NCBI GenBank assembly: GCA_021778575.1
Contig: JAJYCH010000217.1
Span: 1 to 7,505 of the forward strand
Origin: Planctomycetota bacterium
GTDB taxonomy: Bacteria; Planctomycetota; Planctomycetia; Isosphaerales; Isosphaeraceae
Direction of reading: 5' to 3'
Length of the DNA: 7,505 nucleotides
The translations under genes and the position numbers were made by a program. A model generated the notes under the pieces. It was not told the DNA's origin. It saw only the letters and a program-made list of their open reading frames with translations, and did no database searches. Below, one piece after another: positions 1-5,474 of the stretch (within the stretch, counting starts at the first letter, position 1; every line of letters starts with the position of its first letter).

Positions 1-120
1 GGTTCCTTCTTCTTCGGCTCGTCTTTCTTGGGTTCTTCCTTCTTGGGCTCGTCCTTCTTGGGCTCGTCCTTCTTGGGCTCGTCCTTCTTCGGTTCTTCCT
101 TCTTGGGTTCTTCCTTCTTC
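1..120 (-). repeat. 15-bp in-frame tandem repeat, at least 8 units, encoding KK(D/E)EP
   Basis: Eight consecutive 15-bp units occupy 1-15, 16-30, 31-45, 46-60, 61-75, 76-90, 91-105 and 106-120 without any phase shift. Units 46-60 and 61-75 are identical, and the others differ at one to a few positions, mainly those that switch Asp to Glu (GAC/GAA) or choose a synonymous Pro or Lys codon. The unit at 1-15 encodes KKKEP instead of KKD/EEP. Because the unit length is a multiple of three, changes in copy number keep the reading frame. The array continues past the window edge, so the total copy number is unknown. Confidence 0.95.
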
Positions 121-245
121 GGTTCGTCGGGAGACTTCTGAGGCTCCGGCTGATTTTGGGCCATAACCGGGCCGCCCGGCGAGATCAGCGCGAAGCCGAC
201 CACCAGGACCAGGGAGAACCAGGCCACCAGAACTCTGCGAATCAT
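1..245 (-). CDS. Secreted protein with (K-K-D/E-E-P)n repeats, partial (C-terminus off the left edge)
   Basis: The ATG at 245-243 opens a frame of 81 full codons that runs off the left edge without a stop. A clear ribosome binding site, GGAGG at 256-252, lies six bases before the ATG and fixes the start. Residues 1-29 look like a Sec signal peptide: MIRR, a hydrophobic core (VLVAWFSLVLVVGFALI), then a probable cleavage site at PVMA-QNQ. The mature part starts with a short Gln/Pro/Glu stretch. From residue 43 it consists only of the pentapeptide K-K-[DEK]-E-P, eight copies in phase before the edge. Such a segment should be disordered, highly charged but nearly neutral overall (alternating Lys and Asp/Glu), and probably extended by the prolines. 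It could be a spacer through the cell wall or in front of a folded domain beyond the window. No enzymatic domain is visible and I do not assign a function. The gene follows the sulfatase on the same strand after a gap of 184 bp, so it is probably transcribed separately. Confidence 0.8.
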   Translation of the reverse strand, partial: MIRRVLVAWFSLVLVVGFALISPGGPVMAQNQPEPQKSPDEPKKEEPKKEEPKKDEPKKDEPKKDEPKKEEPKKDEPKKKE

Positions 246-286
246 CGACAACCTCCGCGAAGGAAGACGGAACCGGACGGAAGGCA

Positions 287-310
287 CACTATTTCCACTC
301 CCACTATTCC
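287..310 (-). repeat. Short direct repeat in the leader of the repeat-protein gene
   Basis: CACTATTTCC at 287-296 and CACTATTCC at 302-310 are near-identical direct repeats starting 15 bp apart, about 45-65 bp upstream of the ATG at 245. They could be half sites for a regulator or chance. The rest of the 246-429 gap holds the ribosome binding site at 252-256 and a weak hairpin (CCGGC 398-402, GCCGG 407-411, on the 3' side of the sulfatase gene) with no T run close behind it. I found no convincing -35/-10 pair here. Confidence 0.35.
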
Positions 311-429
311 CAACCATTTCATCTTAACCAACCCACCGACGTTTGCCACAGACCCAAGTTCGACTTCTGGGCAAAATCGACCGATTCTCGCGACTAGCCG
401 GCCTGTGCCGGATCTCCGGGGTGCGATTC

Positions 430-1992
430 TTAACGCGCCTGTTTCGATCGAGGGGCGGGCGATTGCCCCGTCGCCCCCTCGGGGATCTGGTCAGGGACCT
501 TCAGCTCGGTCCGGAGCCGGGTCAGTTCGCGCTTCAGCTCGGCGACGACCGGCGCATTGGCCGGGGCGTTGATCGCATTCCGGAGCTCTTGGGGATCGGT
601 CTTGAGGTCGAACAGCTCCCACTCGTCGACGTCCGACCCATAAAAGCGCACGAGCTTGTAACGCTCCGTCACCACTCCATAATGGGGCCGGACGTGGTGG
701 GGCTGGGGGTACTCGTAATATTCGTAGTAGAACGATTTCCGCCAGTCGGCCGGGGTCTCTCCCTTCAGGATCGGCACCAGGCTCTTACCTTGAATGTCGG
801 GCGGGATCGGCTGGCCGGCGGCTTCGAGTAAGGTCGGGGCGAAGTCGATGTTCGCGACGATCTGCGCCGTCGAGGTTCCCGGTTTGGTCACGCCCGGCCA
901 GCGGACGAGCAGGGGGGTCCGGAGCGATTCCTCGAAGATCCAGCGCTTGTCGAACCAGCCGTGCTCGCCGAGGTAGAACCCCTGGTCGCTCGAATAGACG
1001 ACGATCGTGTTCTCGGCCAGTCCTTCGTCATCAAGGAACTGGAGAATCCGTCCCACACTATCATCAACAGCCTTGACGCAGCCGAGATAATCATGCATGT
1101 ACCGCTGATATTTCCAGCGGACGAGGTCGGGGCCTTCGAGCTTGGCCGACCGAAACGCGGCGTTCCGGGGCTCGTAATAGGCGTCCCAGGTTTTTTTCTG
1201 CTCCGACGTGAGGCCGTTGGGCGGGACGAGCTTCAGGTCGCCGGGGGTCATGGTCTCGGCGATGGTCATCTGCTGGTCGCTCTCGGCCTTGCCGCGCCCT
1301 TCGTAGTTGTCGAAGAGGGTCGAGGGCTCGGGATAAACGCGGTCGCCATTATGACCGAGGTGGCGGAGCGGCGGTTCCCAGTCGCGATGCGGGGCCTTGT
1401 GCTGGCACATCAGCAGGAACGGTTTCGACTTGTCGCGAGCTTTGAGCCAGTCGAGGCTGAAGTCGGTGATCAGGTCGGTCGTGTACCCTTGGTGCTTGAC
1501 CCGCTTGCCGTTGTGGATCATCGGCGGGTTGTAGTAGACACCCTGGCCAGGCAGGATATGCCACTCGTCGAATCCGGTCGGTTCGGAGACAAGGTGCCAC
1601 TTACCGATCATCGCCGTCTGATAGCCAGCGCCCTGGAGCATCTTGGGAAAGGTGGGTTGCGACCCGTCGAACCGGCTATTGGAGTTGTTATAGAATCCGT
1701 TGATGTGCGAATACTTGCCCGTGAGGATCGACGCCCGGCTCGGTCCGCAGATCGAGTTCGGGACCAGGCAGCGGTCGAACCGCATCCCTTGACGACCGAT
1801 CCGGTCGATCGAGGGGGTCTCGATCAACTTGCGCGGATCGTTATAGGCCGAGATCGCCTGATAGGCATGGTCGTCGCTGAACAGAAAAACGATATTCGGG
1901 CGCTTTGGCTCGGCGGCCGGGGCCGACCCCGGAACCAACCCCATTCCGCCCAACCATCCGAGCAGACAGGCCCACGGCAGCTTGCGGATCAC
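430..1992 (-). CDS. Secreted type I (formylglycine-dependent) sulfatase
   Basis: Sulfatases of this family hydrolyse sulfate esters, often on polysaccharides, and planctomycetes typically carry many. Numbers here count from the upstream GTG at 2007, five codons before the start I prefer. An N-terminal signal peptide ([15 protein letters not shown] to SAPAA, about residues 7-32) points to export. Metal-binding D45-D46 follow in [10 protein letters not shown]. The C-x-P-S-R motif is C87-G-P-S-R91, so C87 should be converted to formylglycine. GKWH (135-138), KAPH (204-207) and [13 protein letters not shown] (339-351, with D341, Q342 and H349) complete the active site. The last ~100 residues, with YKLVRF and [14 protein letters not shown], match the DUF4976-type C-terminal subdomain. 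About 520 residues is a normal length. The pattern resembles N-acetylglucosamine-6-sulfatase-like members, but the substrate cannot be read from the sequence. I chose the GTG at 1992-1990 because AAGGGGG lies five bases before it, while the GTG at 2007 has no ribosome binding site. No maturase gene is present in the window. Confidence 0.93.
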   Translation of the reverse strand: MIRKLPWACLLGWLGGMGLVPGSAPAAEPKRPNIVFLFSDDHAYQAISAYNDPRKLIETPSIDRIGRQGMRFDRCLVPNSICGPSRASILTGKYSHINGFYNNSNSRFDGSQPTFPKMLQGAGYQTAMIGKWHLVSEPTGFDEWHILPGQGVYYNPPMIHNGKRVKHQGYTTDLITDFSLDWLKARDKSKPFLLMCQHKAPHRDWEPPLRHLGHNGDRVYPEPSTLFDNYEGRGKAESDQQMTIAETMTPGDLKLVPPNGLTSEQKKTWDAYYEPRNAAFRSAKLEGPDLVRWKYQRYMHDYLGCVKAVDDSVGRILQFLDDEGLAENTIVVYSSDQGFYLGEHGWFDKRWIFEESLRTPLLVRWPGVTKPGTSTAQIVANIDFAPTLLEAAGQPIPPDIQGKSLVPILKGETPADWRKSFYYEYYEYPQPHHVRPHYGVVTERYKLVRFYGSDVDEWELFDLKTDPQELRNAINAPANAPVVAELKRELTRLRTELKVPDQIPEGATGQSPAPRSKQAR

Positions 1993-1997
1993 GACGT

Positions 1998-2004
1998 CCC
2001 CCTT
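1998..2004 (-). promoter_or_regulatory. Ribosome binding site that sets the sulfatase start
   Basis: On the minus strand AAGGGGG is followed by the five-base spacer ACGTC and then GTG at 1992-1990. The alternative in-frame GTG at 2007-2005 overlaps the region just before this site and has only pyrimidine-rich sequence upstream (CTCTCTCCGG). The downstream start also gives a more conventional signal peptide beginning [11 protein letters not shown]. Confidence 0.6.
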
Positions 2005-2067
2005 CACCCGGAGAGAGCGGGCGGATTGAACGAACCTCGCCCGGAATCTTGGCTTTTGCCTGGAGCG

Positions 2068-2092
2068 ATTATCCGTCAGTTTCGTGACGAAA
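2068..2092 (-). promoter_or_regulatory. Candidate sulfatase promoter element with adjacent 13-bp palindrome
   Basis: On the minus strand a -10-like GATAAT (2073-2068, five of six matches to TATAAT) lies about 75 bp before the preferred sulfatase start. Six bases upstream of it is a perfect palindrome TTTCGT-C-ACGAAA (2092-2080), placed over the spacer and the expected -35 area. No good -35 hexamer is present, which would fit a promoter needing an activator or blocked by a repressor. The same bases can form another hairpin (CGTCA/TGACG), so an RNA structure at the end of the kinase transcript is also possible. This is inference from sequence only. Confidence 0.35.
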
Positions 2093-2100
2093 GCGATGGG

Positions 2101-3444
2101 CTACAGCCGTTCGGGAACGTTGGCCTCCGCTCCCTCGGCGGCGAGCGGAAGCTCGATCGTCACGCGGAGGCCCGGGTTCGCGTTGGTGGCGACGATCTTC
2201 CCCCGGTGGAGGTCGATCGAGCGACGGGCGATCGAGAGTCCCAACCCCACGCCGCCGCTGTCCCGGCTCCGGGCGTCGTCGACCCGGAAGAACGGCTCGA
2301 AGATCATCCCGAGCGACTCCTCGGGCACCCCGGTCCCGAAATCGCGCACCGTCAAGGTGGCGACGTCAGGTCCTTCGTCGAGCTTCACCTCGATGTTTGA
2401 CCCTTCGGGAGCGTGCCGGATCGCGTTCCGGAGGACGTTCTCGACGGCCCTTCGGAGCAGTTCGGGATCGCCCAGGACCCGACCGCCGAGATCTCCCGAC
2501 TCGATCACGACCAGCCGGCACTGGCGGGCCTCGGCCTCGACGACGCAATCGTCGACCAGCTCATGCATCAGGTCGAAGACCCCAACCAGCCGGAGGTTCC
2601 GCGACTGCGGGTCTCCTTCGGCCGAGGTCAGTTGAAGAAGTTCGCCGACCAGGCAAGACAGACGGTCGACGTCGCGCTTGATCCGGTCGAGCGAGACTTT
2701 TGGATCGCCCCCCGAGCGTGCCAGTTCGATCGCGAAGCCGAGCCGGGCCAGCGGCGATCGGAGTTCGTGGGAGACGTCTTGCAAGAGCCGACGCTCGGCC
2801 GACATCAGCGTCTCGATCCGTCCGGCCATCCGGTCGAACGCCCGGGCCAGCTCGCCGATCTCGTCCCGACGGTTCGAGCTGATCCGGGTCGCCAGCTCCC
2901 CCCGGCCAAACCGGTCGACCGCCAGCCGCAAGCCCCGGAGCGGCCGCGCCAGGTGGACCGCCAGCCCGTAGCCGAACAGCATCACCACCAGCAAGATCCA
3001 CAAGTAATAAGGAAAGAAATCCGCCCCCCGAGGTCTCGGAGGGACAACGACCAGCAACCGCGAGCCGCCGTCCTCGGGTATCCGGAGCAGGACGCCCATC
3101 TCGGTCGAGGAGCGGGGACCGTGGTGGCGTCGCGTCGACGCCCGAGCCTGGAGCGCCGAGCGATCGGTTCCATCGACCAGATCGGTTCCCGAGGCATCGA
3201 TCAGAAAATGCTCGGCCCGAAACAGCTCATTCAGCCGTTGGAGGTAGCGGCTCAGCTCCTCAGGCCCTCCCTCGCCCAGAGCATTCCTGGCCCCTTCAAG
3301 CTGGAGCGCCTGCGTCTTCGCCATCATGTCGTCCATTCGCGGGCGACGCGAATCGATCCAGCGCGACGTGGCGAAGTAGCCCAGAAGCGAGACCCCGATC
3401 GTCGCCAGACCCCAGAGCAAGATCGTCGTGAACAGCGATCTCAT
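2101..3444 (-). CDS. Membrane sensor histidine kinase (HAMP, HisKA, HATPase_c; CpxA-like motifs)
   Basis: The kinase autophosphorylates on a histidine in response to an envelope signal and passes the phosphate to the regulator encoded just upstream. The order of parts in 447 residues is: transmembrane helix 1 at about 3-24, an extracytoplasmic sensor region at about 25-143, transmembrane helix 2 at about 146-164, a HAMP linker at about 165-217 (ARPLRGL, DEIGELARAFDRM), the dimerisation and phosphoacceptor domain with H226 in QDVSHELRSPLARL, and the ATPase domain with N-box N336/N340 (ENVLRNAIRHAP), G1 box D368-F-G-T-G372, F box FEPFFR (382-387) and G2 box GGVGLGLSIA (397-406). All catalytic elements are intact. 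The H-box resembles that of CpxA. The sensor region shows no domain I recognise. The ATG at 3444 overlaps the regulator's stop codon as ATGA, and GAGG at 3455-3452 gives it a ribosome binding site seven bases away, so the two are translationally coupled. The stimulus is unknown. Confidence 0.95.
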   Translation of the reverse strand: MRSLFTTILLWGLATIGVSLLGYFATSRWIDSRRPRMDDMMAKTQALQLEGARNALGEGGPEELSRYLQRLNELFRAEHFLIDASGTDLVDGTDRSALQARASTRRHHGPRSSTEMGVLLRIPEDGGSRLLVVVPPRPRGADFFPYYLWILLVVMLFGYGLAVHLARPLRGLRLAVDRFGRGELATRISSNRRDEIGELARAFDRMAGRIETLMSAERRLLQDVSHELRSPLARLGFAIELARSGGDPKVSLDRIKRDVDRLSCLVGELLQLTSAEGDPQSRNLRLVGVFDLMHELVDDCVVEAEARQCRLVVIESGDLGGRVLGDPELLRRAVENVLRNAIRHAPEGSNIEVKLDEGPDVATLTVRDFGTGVPEESLGMIFEPFFRVDDARSRDSGGVGLGLSIARRSIDLHRGKIVATNANPGLRVTIELPLAAEGAEANVPERL

Positions 3445-4178
3445 CGAGCGGCCTCGCCTTCAATCCCCGCTCGAAACAGATAACCGGCCCCTCGGACCGT
3501 GCAGATCAGATCGCCGCGATCGCCAAGCTTTTTCCGAAGATGGCTGATATGAACATCGAGAGCCCGGTCGAAAGGCGACGCCGGACGCTGGTACAGCGAC
3601 GCCATCAGCTCGTTGCGCGAGATGATCCGACCGGCCGATCGGATCAGGAGTTCGAGCAGGTCGAACTCGATCGAGGTGATCTCGACGCGTCGGCCATCGC
3701 ACCAGGTCTCGCGCGACGACGGGTCGAGCCGGACCCCACCGACCTCGATCGTCTCGGAACGAGGGGAGACCGGACCGCCGGCGCGTCGGAGAACCGCCCT
3801 GATCCGGGCCAGCAATTCCTCGGGACCGAACGGCTTGGGCAGGTAATCATCGGCCCCGGCGTCAAGCCCGGCGACCTTATCGACCTGAGCGGTCCGAGCC
3901 GTGAGCATGATGACCGGAATCCGGCTCTGGCGACGGACCAGGCGAAGCAGCTCGAAACCGTCCATGCCCGGCATCATCACATCCAGAAGAACCAGGTCGT
4001 ACCCGCCCGCCAGGACTCGATTCAAGGCCCGTCGACCATCGTGGACCGTGTCGAGCCGGATCAATCTCCGGGCGAAGAACTCCTGCATCAGCTCGCAGAG
4101 TTCGACGTCGTCATCGACCAGCAGGATCGATAAACCCGTCGAGCCCGAGCCCGGTCCGTTCGTTGTTTCATTCGCCAT
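3441..4178 (-). CDS. OmpR/PhoB-family response regulator (CpxR-like)
   Basis: This is a DNA-binding transcription regulator of 245 residues. The receiver domain spans about 17-132, with acidic pocket D22-D23-D24, phosphoacceptor D66 (LVLLDVMMPG), T93 in MLTA and K115 in LPKPF. A short linker leads to a winged-helix DNA-binding domain at about 143-236, with EFDLLELLIR, the recognition-helix region RALDVHISHLRKKLGD (205-220) and the C-terminal hairpin TVRGAGYLF (228-236). ALDVHISHLRKKLG is typical of CpxR-like members. The ATG at 4178 is chosen because it leaves a normal short lead before the receiver domain. The frame is open as far as a GTG at 4286, but that would add 36 basic, non-conserved residues. 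No strong ribosome binding site precedes 4178, so the start is good but not certain. Its stop overlaps the start of the kinase by four bases, so the pair is one operon. Targets are unknown; autoregulation is common in this family. Confidence 0.95.
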   Translation of the reverse strand: MANETTNGPGSGSTGLSILLVDDDVELCELMQEFFARRLIRLDTVHDGRRALNRVLAGGYDLVLLDVMMPGMDGFELLRLVRRQSRIPVIMLTARTAQVDKVAGLDAGADDYLPKPFGPEELLARIRAVLRRAGGPVSPRSETIEVGGVRLDPSSRETWCDGRRVEITSIEFDLLELLIRSAGRIISRNELMASLYQRPASPFDRALDVHISHLRKKLGDRGDLICTVRGAGYLFRAGIEGEAAR

Positions 4179-4229
4179 GACTCGGCTCTCGTCGCGTGGT
4201 CTTCCGAACGGCTTGATCCATGATAAAAG

Positions 4230-4260
4230 CGATCGGCCCGATCGACCCTGAAGAATTGTA
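4230..4260 (-). promoter_or_regulatory. Candidate control region of the two-component operon: palindrome and -10-like hexamer
   Basis: CGATCGG-C-CCGATCG at 4230-4244 is a perfect 15-bp inverted repeat with a one-base centre, 52 bp upstream of the regulator ATG. Ten bases farther upstream on the minus strand is TACAAT (4260-4255), five of six matches to a -10 hexamer, although no good -35 lies 16-18 bp before it. The palindrome would then fall near or just after the transcription start, a position suited to repression. CGATCG words are very common throughout this window, so chance is a real alternative. Confidence 0.3.
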
Positions 4261-4270
4261 AAGCGAACCA

Positions 4271-4295
4271 AGCTCCGAGGCGACACGCCCCAGCT
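4271..4295 (-). terminator. Possible hairpin terminator behind the small membrane protein gene
   Basis: On the minus strand, seven bases after the stop codon at 4304-4302, AGCT-GGGGCG, loop TGT and CGCCTC-GG-AGCT can pair as a six-base stem with one G-U pair, a two-base bulge and a further four pairs. It is GC-rich but lacks a clear T run behind it. It may weaken read-through into the regulator operon. Support is modest. Confidence 0.3.
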
Positions 4296-4301
4296 CTTGA
4301 C

Positions 4302-4631
4302 TCACTCGTCGGGTTCGGGCGGGTCGGGCTCGACCGGGAACCACGGGTGCCTCGCGGCGTTCTCGTATTTCATCTTCATCCGACCATGATAGCCGACCCG
4401 GTCGGCAATCGCCTGGCGATCACCGAAGAACTGGACCGAGTCTGCCGGAGGGATGATCATCAAAAACTTATGGAGGTCTTCACGAATGATCGCATGTTGC
4501 CGGGCCAGCCGGACGTAACGCTCGCGGCGCCTCTGCCCCTCGACACCAATTCCGATCACCAGCCCGATGATCGCCACCACGACCATCAGCCCTCGGACGG
4601 TCAGCCGGGTTGGCCAGGGAATCCGCTTCAT
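4302..4631 (-). CDS. Small single-helix membrane protein of planctomycete type, function unknown
   Basis: The protein has 109 residues. A basic N-terminus (MKRIPWPTRLTVRG) is followed by one hydrophobic helix at about 14-31 (LMVVVAIIGLVIGIGV) and a strongly basic stop-transfer stretch QRRRERY (33-39), suggesting one membrane pass with the C-terminal ~75 residues in the cytoplasm by the positive-inside rule. Next come an RLARQHA segment and, at 81-109, Y-H-G-R-M-K-M-K-Y-E-N-A-A-R followed by PWFPVEPDPPEP. From memory, this combination of a (T/R)-R-G-L-M helix, a Y-H-x(5-6)-K-Y-E-x-A-A segment and a P-W-x-P-V-E-P-D-P-P-E-P tail recurs in many paralogous planctomycete proteins with no known role; I could not check this. 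The ATG at 4631 is preceded by a weak GGAG 11 bases upstream. It is divergent from the lipoprotein gene and lies upstream of the regulator gene on the same strand. Confidence 0.8.
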   Translation of the reverse strand: MKRIPWPTRLTVRGLMVVVAIIGLVIGIGVEGQRRRERYVRLARQHAIIREDLHKFLMIIPPADSVQFFGDRQAIADRVGYHGRMKMKYENAARHPWFPVEPDPPEPDE

Positions 4632-4663
4632 CGCCAGGTTGACTCCGTCGGCTCATCTCCGTG

Positions 4664-4692
4664 TTGCCAGAAACCCATGATTTGCTTATACC
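4664..4692 (+). promoter_or_regulatory. Sigma70-type promoter for the DUF3313-like lipoprotein gene
   Basis: TTGCCA (4664-4669, five of six matches to TTGACA) is separated by exactly 17 bp from TATACC (4687-4692, four of six matches to TATAAT). Transcription would begin near 4699, giving a leader of about 35 bases that contains the ribosome binding site GGGAG at 4723-4727. It is the best -35/-10 pair I see in the window. Confidence 0.55.
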
Positions 4693-4733
4693 ACGTCGGA
4701 GAACCGGCCGCTTCTGCTCCTCGGGAGATCAGG

Positions 4734-5393
4734 ATGAGCAACAACATGAAACGGCGGCTGGTCTTCCTGGCGAGCCTTTGTGGGCTTCTGTCGGGTTCGG
4801 GTTGCGCCTCGTATCGACCGGGACAGTCTGGCTATTTAAGCGATTACAGCCGGCTTCAGAAGGACCCGATCCACCTGAATTACGGGCTCGGGCTGCAACG
4901 GGCGAAGTCGCATAACGCGTCGGCCGCGGTTGTCGGTCCGATCGACTCCTATTATATCGAGCCGGTGGCCTGGCTGGTCGACGAAGCAAGCCGGGCCGGC
5001 GGCGACCCGAAACGCCGCGAATTCCTGACCACCAGCCTCGACCGCGCGCTTCGTTCCCAGCTTGGCAAGCTCAGGCCGATCGTCGACCAGCCCGGCCCGA
5101 ATTCCGCGCGGGTCAAGGCGGCGATCACCGATGTCAAGCTCTCGCGCCCGCTGTTGAACCTGGCCCTGCTGCCGACGATGATCACGCCCGTCAAGGTCGG
5201 CCCGATGTTCAACGGCGGCGGGTTTGTCGAGGCCGAAGTTCTTGGCCCCGACGGTCGGCAGATCTCCGCCGTCTCCGTCGCCTCGGCCGGCGGACCGCTC
5301 GACCTCTTCGGCTACTATCTCCGATCAAGGCACGCTCGACAGGCCGTCGAGCGAGCGGCCTGGGAACTCCGGGAAACGCTGGAATCCAGATAG
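4734..5393 (+). CDS. DUF3313-like putative lipoprotein
   Basis: The protein has 219 residues. A lysine/arginine-rich start (MSNNMKRR) and hydrophobic stretch LVFLASLCGLLSGSG lead to C24, which looks like a lipobox cysteine, although G rather than L stands at -3. Straight after it comes SGYLSDYSRLQ (32-42), which I recognise as the opening signature of DUF3313 lipoproteins (S-G-F-L-x-D-Y-S-x-L). It is followed by the usual strand with a Y-I-E-P-V motif (74-78), a helical segment EFLTTSLDRALRSQL (96-110) and the pattern V-K-A-A-I-T-D-V-K-L (127-136). The C-terminal part (about 162-219) holds a strand pair and a closing helix, RQAVERAAWELRETL. The length is normal for the family, whose function is unknown. 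GGGAG at 4723-4727 lies six bases before the ATG at 4734, which favours it over the second ATG at 4746. The frame is open farther upstream to 4347 but has no support there. It is the only plus-strand gene, has its own promoter and converges on the SPFH gene. Confidence 0.85.
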   Translation: MSNNMKRRLVFLASLCGLLSGSGCASYRPGQSGYLSDYSRLQKDPIHLNYGLGLQRAKSHNASAAVVGPIDSYYIEPVAWLVDEASRAGGDPKRREFLTTSLDRALRSQLGKLRPIVDQPGPNSARVKAAITDVKLSRPLLNLALLPTMITPVKVGPMFNGGGFVEAEVLGPDGRQISAVSVASAGGPLDLFGYYLRSRHARQAVERAAWELRETLESR

Positions 5394-5423
5394 AGGCCGC
5401 TCGGCGGCCTCCACCTGGATTTT
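5383..5423 (+). terminator. Two-part GC-rich hairpin terminator of the lipoprotein gene
   Basis: The stem has an outer part AATCCAG (5383-5389) with CTGGATT (5415-5421), a 3x3 internal loop, and an inner part GAGGCCGC (5393-5400) with GCGGCCTC (5404-5411) around the three-base loop TCG. It starts inside the last codons and spans the stop TAG at 5391. Only four Ts (5420-5423) follow, two of them in the stem, so it may work together with the second hairpin downstream. Confidence 0.6.
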
Positions 5424-5434
5424 CCGTCCAACCC

Positions 5435-5467
5435 AGCGTTTTTTCGACGTCGTACTCAAAAAACGCT
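5435..5467. terminator. Bidirectional terminator between convergent genes
   Basis: AGCGTTTTTT (5435-5444) and AAAAAACGCT (5458-5467) are perfect 10-bp inverted arms around a 13-base loop that contains the palindrome CGACGTCG. The T run and A run make it readable from both sides: for the minus-strand SPFH gene ending at 5475 and as a back-up for the plus-strand lipoprotein gene. The stem is AT-rich apart from the GCG/CGC base, which is unusual for an intrinsic terminator, but the position eight bases past the SPFH stop codon supports the role. Confidence 0.6.
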
Positions 5468-5474
5468 CACGTGA

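Noticed and set aside
1..120. CRISPR-like array at the left edge
   Set aside because: Units are contiguous 15-mers without spacers, in frame with a signal peptide; it is a coding tandem repeat.
373..390. AATCG/CGATT inverted repeat followed by Ts as a terminator behind the sulfatase
   Set aside because: The loop would be only two bases and the stem five pairs, so a stable hairpin is unlikely.
343..831. 162-codon plus-strand open frame opposite the C-terminal part of the sulfatase
   Set aside because: No ribosome binding site or recognisable domain, and it overlaps the conserved C-terminal subdomain of the sulfatase.
954..992. DQG instead of DNG/DHG in the sulfatase metal site as an anomaly
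   Set aside because: To my knowledge [13 protein letters not shown] is a common variant in secreted bacterial sulfatases, so the site is ordinary.
961..2400. 479-codon open frame on the plus strand opposite the sulfatase and the end of the kinase gene
   Set aside because: It lies across two well-supported minus-strand genes and their gap, shows no family motif or plausible domain, and is expected from third-position GC bias.
2413..3483. 356-codon plus-strand open frame opposite the kinase
   Set aside because: It is rich in Arg, Gln, Pro and Asp with no motif and covers a kinase with every catalytic box intact; it is a shadow frame.
4179..4286. 36-residue N-terminal extension of the response regulator from a GTG at 4286
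   Set aside because: Receiver domains begin close to the N-terminus; the extension is basic, motif-free and covers the candidate -10 and palindrome.
4347..4733. Upstream extension of the lipoprotein frame by 129 codons
   Set aside because: It would run opposite the small membrane protein gene, contain the promoter and ribosome binding site, and place the signal peptide in mid-protein.
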